This document shows, one piece after another, positions 34,949 through 43,861 of a DNA stretch of 64,000 nucleotides. The notes beneath the pieces are model-generated. The model was not told the origin of the DNA. It ran no database searches and saw nothing but the letters and a program-made list of their open reading frames with translations. Origin of the DNA: JAOUGY01 sp963792365 (lineage in GTDB: Bacteria > Actinomycetota > Acidimicrobiia > Spongiisociales > ZC4RG35). The stretch is from NCBI GenBank assembly GCA_963792365.1, contig CAWBVW010000010.1, positions 124,001-188,000 on the forward strand. Direction: 5' to 3'. A program made the translations under genes and the position numbers. Within the stretch, counting starts at the first letter, position 1, and each line of letters begins with the position of its first letter.

Positions 34949-36011
34949 GTCCGCTCGTTCCTATCGCATCGCAACCATCCCGGGAGACGGAGTCGGCCGG
35001 GAGGTCACGCCGCAAGCGGTCGCAGCGGTCGACGCTGCGGCCGAGCGATTCGACTTCGGAGTCGACTACCAGGAGTACGACCTCGGAGGTGAGCGGTACC
35101 TCCGAACGGGCGAGGTGCTGCCCGAATCGGTCCAGGACGAGTTGGCCGGGTTCGATGCGATCCTCCTGGGAGCCGTAGGCACGCCGGATGTTCCGCCCGG
35201 TGTTCTGGAGCGCGGGCTGCTCCTGAAGCTCCGCTTCGACTTCGATCAGTACGTGAATCTGCGCCCTGTGAAGCTCTACGACGGCGTCCCGACCCCCATC
35301 GCCGGCCTCACCCCGGACCGGTGCGACCTGACAGTGATCCGGGAGAACACCGAAGGGCTCTACACCGGCGTTGGCGGGTTCTTCAAGAAGGGAACGCCGG
35401 ACGAGGTGGCGACCCAGGAGTCGGTGAACACCCGCAAGGGGGTCGAGCGGGTCATCCGTTACTCCTACGAGCTGGCACAGCGGCGGCGCAACAAGCTCAC
35501 CGTGTGTCACAAGACCAACGTGCTGACGTTCGCTGCCGACCTCTGGTGGCGCACAGCGCAGGAACTCTCTCCCGAGTATCCCTCGGTCGAACTGGACTAC
35601 GTCCACGTCGACGCGGCTTGCCTGTATCTGGTCAACGCTCCGGATCGTTTCGACGTGGTGGTGACCGACAACCTCTTCGGCGACATCATCACAGACCTCG
35701 GGGCCGCGGTGCAGGGCGGACTGGGCCTGGCCGCATCGGGCAACATCGACCCGGAGAAGCGCCATCCATCGATGTTCGAGCCCGTGCACGGCTCGGCGCC
35801 CGACATCGCCGGGAACGGCTGGGCGAATCCGGTCGCCTCCGTGCTCTCTGCGGCGATGTGTCTCGACCATCTCGGAGAGGCCGACGCGGCGATTGCCGTG
35901 GAGGAGGCGGCGGCATCGGTGCTACCGGAGCTCGCAGCGATGGGTGGTCCGGACATGGGGATGTCCACCGACGAGATCGGTGCCGTCATCGCCACCCGGG
36001 TGGCCGGCTGA
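34947..36011 (+). CDS. leuB: 3-isopropylmalate dehydrogenase
   Basis: NAD-dependent oxidative decarboxylation in leucine synthesis. The 354-aa protein shows IPGDGVGREV at the N-terminus, RENTEGLYTGVGG, DNLFGDIITDLGAA with metal aspartates, and HGSAPDIAGNGWANP for NAD. Tartrate and isocitrate dehydrogenases are close relatives, but the VHGSAPDIAG and length fit LeuB. The ATG at 34947 shares bases with the divergent start at 34948. It is separate from leuA, and no leuCD is in the window. Confidence 0.9.
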   Translation: MSARSYRIATIPGDGVGREVTPQAVAAVDAAAERFDFGVDYQEYDLGGERYLRTGEVLPESVQDELAGFDAILLGAVGTPDVPPGVLERGLLLKLRFDFDQYVNLRPVKLYDGVPTPIAGLTPDRCDLTVIRENTEGLYTGVGGFFKKGTPDEVATQESVNTRKGVERVIRYSYELAQRRRNKLTVCHKTNVLTFAADLWWRTAQELSPEYPSVELDYVHVDAACLYLVNAPDRFDVVVTDNLFGDIITDLGAAVQGGLGLAASGNIDPEKRHPSMFEPVHGSAPDIAGNGWANPVASVLSAAMCLDHLGEADAAIAVEEAAASVLPELAAMGGPDMGMSTDEIGAVIATRVAG

Positions 36012-36013
36012 CC

Positions 36014-37120
36014 TCAGTCCGAGGCCGACAGCGCACGATCGATGTCCGCCCACAGATCCTCGATGTGCTCGCAGCCGACACTGAGTCGGATCAGGCCGGG
36101 CGGGATGTGGGCCGACCCCGGGTAGCCCGAACGTCGTTCAGCCGTCGACTCCACCCCGCCGAGACTCGTGGCGTGGACGATCGTTCGCAAACCGGCGAGA
36201 AAGCTGTCGGCGGCGGCGTCGTCGGCCACCTGGAACGACAGGACCGCTCCTCCCCCTTTCATGAACGACGAAGCGGCAGCATGACCCGGGTCCGTCGCCA
36301 GGCCCGGATACCGAACGACGACAACGGCGCCATGTTCCGACAGTCGCCGTGCAAGTTCGGCGGCGTTGGTCATGGCACGATCCAGACGCACCGCCAACGT
36401 CCGTGCACCCCGGAGCGCCAGAAAGGCCTCCAGTGCGCCGGGAACGGCTCCGTGGAGCGTGCGATGCAGGCGCAGACGATCAGCCTGCTCTTGGTCTGCG
36501 GCGATCGCCACGCCGGCCATCAGATCGCTGTGTCCGCCGATGAACTTGGTGGCCGAATGCACCACCAGGTCGGCGCCCAATTGCAGCGGCTGTTGACCGA
36601 GGGGGGTTGCGAACGTCGAGTCGACGGCAACGATGGCGCTCCGCCGACGTTCACCGCACACGGCGGGTAGATCGGTGATCGCCAGCAGCGGATTGGTTGG
36701 CGATTCGATCCAGACCAGATCCACCTCATCGACGGCACGTATCCACGATGCGGTGTCGTGTGCCTCGATCTCCTGGACCACCCATCGGCCTCTCGAAGCT
36801 CCGTCCTCCATGAGCCGTCCTACACCGTGGTAGATGTCCTGGGACCGGGCGATGGTTGCGCCGTCGGACAGCAGCGAGAGAACCGCGGAGACAGCCGCCA
36901 TGCCGGAGCCGTAGGCCACCGCGTGACCGCCCTCCAGTCCTCCGACGAGCTCCTCGAACGCGTGGATCGTGGGCGTGCCGTCAGATCGGCCATACCAGAG
37001 GTCGCCACCGGTCCGGAAACTCGAGGCGGGTACGACCGGATGGTTGAGCGGTGTCTCGGGGCCGTCGGGACGGCCGGCGGTGACGAGCAGGGTGTCGGGA
37101 TGCGGCGTCGGGTCGTTCAC
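36014..37120 (-). CDS. Cystathionine gamma-synthase/lyase-type PLP enzyme
   Basis: A fold-type I Cys/Met-metabolism enzyme of 368 aa. The PLP lysine is K192 in HSATKFIGGHSD; cofactor aspartate is in VDSTFATP, and YGSGMAAVSAVL binds phosphate. The N-terminal LNHPVVPASSF is typical of gamma-synthases (metB), though lyases and O-acetylhomoserine enzymes are near. It is convergent with leuB, two bases from its stop. Confidence 0.86.
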   Translation of the reverse strand: MNDPTPHPDTLLVTAGRPDGPETPLNHPVVPASSFRTGGDLWYGRSDGTPTIHAFEELVGGLEGGHAVAYGSGMAAVSAVLSLLSDGATIARSQDIYHGVGRLMEDGASRGRWVVQEIEAHDTASWIRAVDEVDLVWIESPTNPLLAITDLPAVCGERRRSAIVAVDSTFATPLGQQPLQLGADLVVHSATKFIGGHSDLMAGVAIAADQEQADRLRLHRTLHGAVPGALEAFLALRGARTLAVRLDRAMTNAAELARRLSEHGAVVVVRYPGLATDPGHAAASSFMKGGGAVLSFQVADDAAADSFLAGLRTIVHATSLGGVESTAERRSGYPGSAHIPPGLIRLSVGCEHIEDLWADIDRALSASD

Positions 37121-37147
37121 CCGATCAGAGTATCGCCGGAGCGGTGC

Positions 37148-38116
37148 TCAGCCGAAGCCCCGCATCAGGAACGTCGCCATCTGCTCCCGGGTGACGGCAT
37201 CGTTGGGGCAGTACTGCGTCTCCGAGCATCCAACTGTGATACCGGACTTGGCCAGCGCCTGGATTTCGGCCTCGAAACGGGAGTTGTTGTCGTCGACGAA
37301 TCGATCGTTGTTGCTCGCCGGCAGTTTGAGCGCCCTCGTGAGGAAGACTGCCATCATCTCCCGGGTCATCGGAGCGTCCGGGCAGTACTTGCCCGACGCG
37401 CAGGGCTCTGCGATTCCGGCGTTGGCGATCGCCTGGATCGCACCCTCGAAGATCGAACCGTTGTCATCGCTGTAGGTGTTGCCGGAACCGTTGGGCAGTC
37501 CGAGCGCTCGCTGGATGAAGGCAGCCATCTGGCCACGGGTGACCGTGTCGAGCGGGCAGAACTGGGTCGAACTGCATCCCATCGTGATACCGGAGGCCGC
37601 GAGCCACTCGATCGAAGCCTCGTGGACGGATGTGTCATCGTCCCAGAAGGTGCCGTTGTACACGGCGGGCTCTATCGAGTCCATGAAGACCTCGGCGATC
37701 CAGAGCGAGCCGCCCGAGGAGACGACGCCAACGCCGACGTGGGTGTAGTCGGCGTTGACGATGTTGGCTTTGTGCCCAGGGGACGCCATGAACGCATCGT
37801 GCACGACCGGAACCGACGATCCGACGCCGACGTTTTCTCCGAGCATCTGCCACCCAGACGTGACAGAGCCGAGGTTCGGGTTGTGTGACAGTTCGCCGTC
37901 GTTGGCGATCACCGAGGCTTGGTCTTCGGCGGCGACCACGAGGTCGGTATGAACGATCAAAGGATTGAGTCCGCGGTCGGCACGCTCTTCGTTGATCAGA
38001 TCGATCATCTGATCGGCTGCACTGGCGGCAGCGAAGGCCGTGGTAGGGAGGAGGGGAACCATCAGGAGTCCGAGCAACAGGACGGTGACGGCCTTGAGGC
38101 GTGGGGTGTAGGTCAT
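37148..38116 (-). CDS. Secreted CAP/SCP-domain protein with three SLH repeats
   Basis: A 322-aa protein. The signal peptide (about 1-31) ends at TTAFAAA. The CAP domain (34-155) has DLINEERADRGL, GELSHNPNLGS and GENVGVGS. Three SLH domains (160-322) each carry a Cys pair, such as GCSSTQFCPLD, and TRGQMAAF. CAP domains lack a fixed activity, and SLH repeats attach proteins to the cell wall or surface layer. It is 132 bases downstream of a paralogous gene on the same strand. Confidence 0.88.
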   Translation of the reverse strand: MTYTPRLKAVTVLLLGLLMVPLLPTTAFAAASAADQMIDLINEERADRGLNPLIVHTDLVVAAEDQASVIANDGELSHNPNLGSVTSGWQMLGENVGVGSSVPVVHDAFMASPGHKANIVNADYTHVGVGVVSSGGSLWIAEVFMDSIEPAVYNGTFWDDDTSVHEASIEWLAASGITMGCSSTQFCPLDTVTRGQMAAFIQRALGLPNGSGNTYSDDNGSIFEGAIQAIANAGIAEPCASGKYCPDAPMTREMMAVFLTRALKLPASNNDRFVDDNNSRFEAEIQALAKSGITVGCSETQYCPNDAVTREQMATFLMRGFG

Positions 38117-38214
38117 GAGGTTGTTCTTCAGTGCTTGGGGTGTGGGTAACTAGTCACTATGTGTTCGAGTTGCCTAGTCACAAGGACGGCACGATACGGC
38201 ATCTGCTCGAGCTC

Positions 38215-38254
38215 TTCAAGTCCGCGATTCACTGTTCGAGTCCGCGATTCACAG
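38215..38254. repeat. 20-bp tandem duplication at the end of the second CAP-SLH gene
   Basis: TTCAAGTCCGCGATTCACTG (38215-38234) is followed by TTCGAGTCCGCGATTCACAG (38235-38254), 18 of 20 identical. The second copy spans the stop codon of the CAP-SLH gene. It is a short local duplication, possibly affecting termination of translation only. Confidence 0.55.
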
Positions 38255-39259
38255 GTCGAAGGCCTCTGTCAGGAAGGCTGCCATCTGGCCACGCGTGACA
38301 TGATCGTCGGGACAGAACAAGCCGGCGGCGCACCCGCTGGTGATGCCTGCGGCGGCGAGCGACTCGATCGCAAGCTCGAACTCCGAGTTGTCGTCGTCCG
38401 AGAACCGATCTCCACGGGCACGGGGAAGATCGAGCGCACGAACGAGGAACGCCGCCATCTGGCCTCGAGAGACCGGATCGTCGGGGCAGAATCTGGCCTC
38501 GGCACAACCGGTGGTCACGCCTGCGGCTACGAGCGACTCGATTGCGCCTTCGAACACCGAGGCGTCGTCGTCGGAGAAGGTGTTCCCGGAAGTCTCGGTG
38601 AGGTTCATCGCCCGTGCGAGGAAGGCCGCCATCTGGCCCCGGGTCACGGTGTCGTCCGGGCAGAAGCGGGCATCTGCGCAACCGCTCGTCACACCGGCAG
38701 CAGCCAGAGCCTCGATGGCCGACTCGAACACGGATCCGTCGTCGTCGAAGAACCGTCCCACGTATTTGCTGGGCTGGAGGTCGGTGCCGGCCGGCGGCGG
38801 ATCCACGCCGAGCATGTCGACGAACACGAATGCGACCCAGATCGTGCCATCCGCCTCCACGACCGTCCCGACTCCGATGTGGTCGTACGCCGTGTCGAGG
38901 ACATTGTCACGGTGGGCCGCGGAGTTCATGAAAGCGTCATGGAGCGTGGAGGCCGAGTAACCGTAGCCGACGTTCTCACCGAGCTTGGCCCACCCGTCCG
39001 CGATCACCGAACCGAGGTTGGGATTGTGGAACAGGTAGCCGGCGTCGGCCATGCGCTCGGCCTGGGCGACGGCTCCATCGACGAGCTCATCCATCACGTC
39101 CAGCGGTCCCAGGCCGCGGGCGCCTCGCTCGTCATTGAGCAGAGTGAGGAACTCCTCGTCGAGCGCCGTCGGGAGCTGTGCAGCGGCGGCCGCCGGTGCC
39201 AGTTGAGCGAACACCGTCATGCACGCCATCACGAAGACCACGACTCTCGATGACCACAT
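38249..39259 (-). CDS. Secreted CAP/SCP-domain protein with SLH repeats (paralogue)
   Basis: A 336-aa protein from ATG 39259, with signal peptide MWSSRVVVFVMACMTVFAQL to APAAAAA. The CAP domain has LLNDERGARGLGPLD, YLFHNPNLGSV and GENVGYGY. Three SLH repeats follow, with FCPDDxVxRGQMAAFL and paired cysteines. It shares the entire layout of the 37148-38116 gene, so the pair arose by duplication. The ATG ten codons upstream would break the signal peptide. Confidence 0.87.
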   Translation of the reverse strand: MWSSRVVVFVMACMTVFAQLAPAAAAAQLPTALDEEFLTLLNDERGARGLGPLDVMDELVDGAVAQAERMADAGYLFHNPNLGSVIADGWAKLGENVGYGYSASTLHDAFMNSAAHRDNVLDTAYDHIGVGTVVEADGTIWVAFVFVDMLGVDPPPAGTDLQPSKYVGRFFDDDGSVFESAIEALAAAGVTSGCADARFCPDDTVTRGQMAAFLARAMNLTETSGNTFSDDDASVFEGAIESLVAAGVTTGCAEARFCPDDPVSRGQMAAFLVRALDLPRARGDRFSDDDNSEFELAIESLAAAGITSGCAAGLFCPDDHVTRGQMAAFLTEAFDL

Positions 39260-39352
39260 GCCCGCCCCATCGGCAAAAGCCGATTCCAAACTTGAGGACG
39301 GGCATCGAATTCTCCTATCTCGGGACCTTCGGCCCGAATCCGGTCAGCGGGC

Positions 39353-42300
39353 TCAAGCCAGGGGCAATGTCGGCGGCGCCGTAGATGGGCGGATCGAAAA
39401 GTCGGGCGGCGGCGGAGCCACATCGATCTGACCGATCACCTCCGCGATGGCGCGTTCCAGTTGGGGGTCGGTTCCGGCCTCGTGAGGTGCAATCACCACT
39501 TCGATGTCCGGATCCGTTCCGTAGTTCTCCACCTGGTACCCCACGTCGTAGAACCACGTGGAGAACTCGGGCTGCGTGGTCACGGTGCCGTCGACCAGAG
39601 CGTGTTGCGGCCAGATCCCGACGACTCCACCCCACGTGCGGGTTCCGATGAGAGGCCCGAGCCCGGCGAGCTTGAAAGTGTGCGAGAAGATGTCACCGTC
39701 CGAGCCCGCCATCTCGTTCGTGATGCACGCCATGGGCCCCATCGGCGCATCCGCAGGGAATGCGTACGGCTCCCTCCAGCGAGTCACCCGATATCCCAAA
39801 CGACGCCGCGCAAGCTTCTCGAGCAGGAGCTGACTGACGTTTCCGCCGCGATTGAACCTGACATCGAGGACGAGGCCCTCCTTGTCGACCTCCGCCCGCC
39901 ACGAGCGATGGAACTCAGCGAAGCCCGCAGCTTGCATGTCCGGAATGTGGATGTATCCGACACGCCCTTCCGTGGCTTCGGCGACGAACCCTCGATTGGC
40001 CTCGACCCAATCGCGATATCGGAGCGCGAACTCCGATCCGAGAGGTGTGACGACGACAGTCCGTGGCTTGCGCCGCCCGCGGGCGACGGTCAGGCGCACC
40101 GGGCGGTTTGCCCGATCCACGAGCTGACTGTCGGGAGACGTGGTTCGGTCCAGCGCAACACCATCCACGGCGAGGATTCGATCGCCTTCTCGCAGGTCGA
40201 CACCGGGAGCGGCGAGCGGAGACGTCGCCTTCGCGTTCCAGGGGTCGCCTAGCGGAATCCGGTGGATCCTCCAGGCTCCCCGATCGAATCGGAGGTCGAC
40301 TCCCAAACGACCGAGTGTCCATGTGGGTTCCGGCAAGTAGTCACCCCCGAGCTCGTATGCGTGACTCGTTCCGAGCTCGCCCTGCATCTCCCACATGAGG
40401 TCGCTGAACTCGGAGCGTGACGCGAGCCGATCCACCAGACCTGCATAGCGGCTGTGGACGGCGAGCCAGTCGACTCCGGTCATGTCTTCGGCCCAGAAGT
40501 GATCCCGTTGAAGTCGCCACGCCTCCGAGAACATCTGCCGCCACTCCTCCAGCGGACGAATCTCAACGCGGAAGCGATCGAGATCCACCCAGCCGGTTTC
40601 TCGCGATGCAACGTCTTTGCCGGCCTTGTCGTCCTTCCACGCTGCAGGCACCACCCGGACGCGGCTGCGGGCCACCACCGCCAGCGTCTTGGCATCGCCG
40701 GACACGCCGAAGCCTCTCACACCGTCGGCGATGTTCTCCGTCCGGTCGTTTCCGAAGTCCCAAGCCTGGAGCGTCCCGAGCGGGGCTTCGGAGTCCAGCC
40801 ACGGCGTCCCGGCGGCCCCCGTGACGGGCCACGACATGAACCAGGCCCGGCCTCGCCCCAACACCAGTCCGCGGTACCGACCGACCGGCACCGGGAATGC
40901 CTCGATCCGGTGCTCGATGCCATCGAAGTCGATCACCACCTCCTTCTCGGCCCCTCCGTCATCGCCGTTGGCAGGAGGGGCGCCCGGCGTGCGGGGTGCG
41001 CGGCCGGCAATCGAGAACGGCGACACCTCGTCATTCGACAGCGTGACCAACATCGGAATCGTCGAGCGGGGAAATCCGTAATCGTGGAACATGGAGTCGG
41101 CCACCGGGTCCGCCACGCGCGACGACAGGAACCCCAGATATCGTCCATCGGGGTCGAACGATGGCGAGTGGTCCACGAACTCGGGCCGTCCCAGAACACG
41201 GGTTCGCCGGCTCTGCGTGTCGTAGAGGTGGATGTTCGAGGTGGTCCGCGATGTCGCGGCACCAAAAGCCAGCCACCGGCCATCGGGGGACCATCCCACA
41301 CCGGCGATCCAGGAGTGCGGAGACCGATGAACCAGACGGGCCGAGCGCCGGGTCAGATCGACGACCCACAACTCGTGGCGATGGTTGCTGACCGCCACCC
41401 GCGAACCACCGGCCGGAGCCGGAGCGATGGTACGAAAGCGGCCCAGATCCCGGTCGACCACGACCGGTTCGCCGGTGCCATCGGACCGTTCGACAACGAG
41501 TCGCTCCTCCCCCGAAGAATCGGAGACGCTGACGACTCTCTCGCCGTCCGGCAGCCAGCTGGTCATGCGACGCCGATGCCGTGAGATCTCACCAAGTCGA
41601 ACAGGTGCCCCCTCCCACAGAGGCGCCGTGAAAGCCGCACCCCGCGCCACCAGCGCCAGCGAGTGCCCTTCCGGGTGGAGATCCACCGATTCGAGACGCT
41701 TGGCGGCCGACACGTGCCTGCGGTTCAAATGGGATCGGGCGGAGACGACCTCGATGTCAACGATCCGGTTTTCACCGGTCCGCGGGTCGAGCACCCAGAG
41801 GTCGGCACCACAGTGGTACACGATGCGCCGTCCATCGGTGGAGGGAAACCGGGCGTAGAACCCCTCGTGGGAGGTGTGGCGAGTGAGGCCGGCACCGGTG
41901 GGCGTGACCGAGTAGATGTTTCCGGTGCCCTCGTGATCCGACAGGAAGTAGATTCGGCGGCCGATCCACATCGGGGCGGCGAGATTGCCATCGAGACCAA
42001 CGAGCGGAGCGAATGTGCCCTCCCCTGTCCGATCGACCCACAGACTTCCGGCACGTCCCCCCCGATACCGTTTCCATCGGGCCGGATCGAACGCGTTTCG
42101 CCCGAGCGCCATCGCACCTCTCGGCCCGAAAGTGATCGAGAAGGCAGGCCCCACACCGAGCTCCTCAGGCTGGGTGCCGTCGACCGGCACCGCCCAAAGG
42201 TGGGTCCAACCCGAGAACGGCTGGCGGTGATCCGAGGCGGCCATGACCCCTGACCCGTCGGGCCGCCAGCCGATCACCTGGGTCGTGGAGCCCAGATGAG

Positions 42301-42547
42301 ACAGCCGCAGACTGGGACCGCCCGTTGGATCCATCAGGTGGATCTCGGGTCGACCCTCGTCCCGGCTGATGAACGCCAGATGCTCGCCATCGGGCGAGAA
42401 TCTCGGATACGTATGGCTTCCAGGGTTCGCCGTCAGCCTCGATGCGTTGCCACCGGCGACGTCGACTCTCCACAGGTCGTCTTCGGAGACAAACACGATC
42501 ACGTCGTCGTAGATGGTGGGATGTCGGTAGTAGCCACGCGTGGCCAA
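39353..42547 (-). CDS. Tricorn-type protease
   Basis: A 1064-aa serine protease that degrades peptides downstream of proteasomes or other proteases. It has an N-terminal beta-propeller of WD40-like repeats (SPDGEHLAFIS and DGRRIVYHC type), a second propeller, a core domain, a PDZ domain (about 740-830) and the S41-like catalytic domain. Nucleophile S949 sits in NEMAGSDGDIF. The start is TTG at 42547 with GGGAG upstream; the longer open frame overlaps the hydrolase gene in another phase and has no family sense. Confidence 0.9.
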   Translation of the reverse strand: MATRGYYRHPTIYDDVIVFVSEDDLWRVDVAGGNASRLTANPGSHTYPRFSPDGEHLAFISRDEGRPEIHLMDPTGGPSLRLSHLGSTTQVIGWRPDGSGVMAASDHRQPFSGWTHLWAVPVDGTQPEELGVGPAFSITFGPRGAMALGRNAFDPARWKRYRGGRAGSLWVDRTGEGTFAPLVGLDGNLAAPMWIGRRIYFLSDHEGTGNIYSVTPTGAGLTRHTSHEGFYARFPSTDGRRIVYHCGADLWVLDPRTGENRIVDIEVVSARSHLNRRHVSAAKRLESVDLHPEGHSLALVARGAAFTAPLWEGAPVRLGEISRHRRRMTSWLPDGERVVSVSDSSGEERLVVERSDGTGEPVVVDRDLGRFRTIAPAPAGGSRVAVSNHRHELWVVDLTRRSARLVHRSPHSWIAGVGWSPDGRWLAFGAATSRTTSNIHLYDTQSRRTRVLGRPEFVDHSPSFDPDGRYLGFLSSRVADPVADSMFHDYGFPRSTIPMLVTLSNDEVSPFSIAGRAPRTPGAPPANGDDGGAEKEVVIDFDGIEHRIEAFPVPVGRYRGLVLGRGRAWFMSWPVTGAAGTPWLDSEAPLGTLQAWDFGNDRTENIADGVRGFGVSGDAKTLAVVARSRVRVVPAAWKDDKAGKDVASRETGWVDLDRFRVEIRPLEEWRQMFSEAWRLQRDHFWAEDMTGVDWLAVHSRYAGLVDRLASRSEFSDLMWEMQGELGTSHAYELGGDYLPEPTWTLGRLGVDLRFDRGAWRIHRIPLGDPWNAKATSPLAAPGVDLREGDRILAVDGVALDRTTSPDSQLVDRANRPVRLTVARGRRKPRTVVVTPLGSEFALRYRDWVEANRGFVAEATEGRVGYIHIPDMQAAGFAEFHRSWRAEVDKEGLVLDVRFNRGGNVSQLLLEKLARRRLGYRVTRWREPYAFPADAPMGPMACITNEMAGSDGDIFSHTFKLAGLGPLIGTRTWGGVVGIWPQHALVDGTVTTQPEFSTWFYDVGYQVENYGTDPDIEVVIAPHEAGTDPQLERAIAEVIGQIDVAPPPPDFSIRPSTAPPTLPLA

Positions 42548-42612
42548 GCAGGCTCCCTTCCCGGGGGCGCCGGAGACTAATGCGTCCAGGCGCAGCGTCT
42601 GGCGTCGCCTCG

Positions 42613-43791
42613 TCAGCCGCTGCGGATGTCGGCGAGGAAGTCCAGCACCGCCATCTCGTACCTCGTCGGATCGACGTTCCACGCGAGGTCTGCCTCGGCC
42701 CCTTCGATCTCGACCAGACGCACCAGACCGGGGCGCATGTCGACAAGGGTCCGACTGTCCTCGATCGGGTGCAAGCTGTCGGCTCCACCATGCAGGATGA
42801 GCACGGGGGCGACCACCTGATCGGCACGCGACAGGTAGTCGACCGTGTCCCACGTGACCCCGTACCGAATGGACGCCAGGACCGCCCCGGTGGCAGAGAC
42901 AGTGCTCGGGAGGGCCCCGATGATCCCGCCCTGACGCTGCGCCGCTTGGTACCGCACCGCTGACTCGGCGTCCAATACCGGCGAGTCGAGGATCGCACCG
43001 GCGATGTCCAGGTCGCGGTACATCTCGGCGAGGACGATGGATGCCCCCGACCCGTACCCGGCCAGGACGATGCGTGACGCCCCGGACTGCCGGGCGTCGG
43101 CGACTGCAGCGGCGAGGTCGTCTCGCTCATCGACGCCGTATGTGAAGCGACCATCGGGGCCGGCCGGCTGTCCGTCGTCATTCCGGTAGGTGATCGAACG
43201 TTGTGACAGACTCTCGTCAGCCAAGATCGCCATCATCCGGAGGGCCTGGTCGGGACCGGTGGTGTGATCGTGCACGTGGATGATCCACGTGTCCCCGCTC
43301 CCGACATCCCAGGTCTCCATCGGACCGAGAGGCGACGCATATGTGGTCTCCCGCAATCCGAGATCCACGGCCAGTCTCGATGCGGGTTGTGCCGTGCGAT
43401 CCACGTTCCCGAACGATCCGAGCGCGGGCTCAGCGCCATCGAGAATCTCGAAGGTGCGAACAACGTCACCGTCGGTGACGGCGATCACCTCGCCGAGGCG
43501 GAGGTACGACCTGTCGGTTTGGAACCCGACGACCCCGGCGTCGGCAACGTCGTCGTCGGCACCGGCGGCCGGTCGCAGCACGACACGATCGGACTCGACG
43601 CCGATCACCGCGCCGTCGTCGACCTCGAGATCCGTCTCTGCCGACAGCACATCGGTGTCGATCCAGGACGAGATCAGCCACCCGCCGACGGCATGGAGAA
43701 GGAGCAGCGCGATGACCGCAACGAGGACGGTCCCACCGATGAATCGCCTCAAAGGCGACTTTGTCGGCGCCTCCGTCGCATAGGGGTGCAT
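42613..43791 (-). CDS. Membrane-anchored alpha/beta-hydrolase-like protein
   Basis: A 392-aa protein from ATG 43791 (MHPYATEAPTK). One transmembrane helix near 18-37 is followed by a beta domain. The hydrolase fold has nucleophile elbow GYGSG and acid-loop HGGADSLHP. The usual catalytic-His region reads IEGAEADLAWNVDPTRYE; the expected histidine (GAxHxxxW) is replaced by alanine. It may be inactive or use another histidine. It is 65 bases upstream of the Tricorn gene on the same strand. Confidence 0.75.
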   Translation of the reverse strand: MHPYATEAPTKSPLRRFIGGTVLVAVIALLLLHAVGGWLISSWIDTDVLSAETDLEVDDGAVIGVESDRVVLRPAAGADDDVADAGVVGFQTDRSYLRLGEVIAVTDGDVVRTFEILDGAEPALGSFGNVDRTAQPASRLAVDLGLRETTYASPLGPMETWDVGSGDTWIIHVHDHTTGPDQALRMMAILADESLSQRSITYRNDDGQPAGPDGRFTYGVDERDDLAAAVADARQSGASRIVLAGYGSGASIVLAEMYRDLDIAGAILDSPVLDAESAVRYQAAQRQGGIIGALPSTVSATGAVLASIRYGVTWDTVDYLSRADQVVAPVLILHGGADSLHPIEDSRTLVDMRPGLVRLVEIEGAEADLAWNVDPTRYEMAVLDFLADIRSG

Positions 43792-43861
43792 GCGCTCATT
43801 GTGGCCAGCCACCAAGCCATGTCCACCCATCAGGGCGGAAAAAGCTCGGTTGGAGGCCCGT

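Noticed and set aside
42548..42853. N-terminal extension of the Tricorn gene
   Set aside because: The segment is Arg/Gly/Pro-rich and overlaps the downstream part of the hydrolase gene in another frame; TTG at 42547 with GGGAG fits better.
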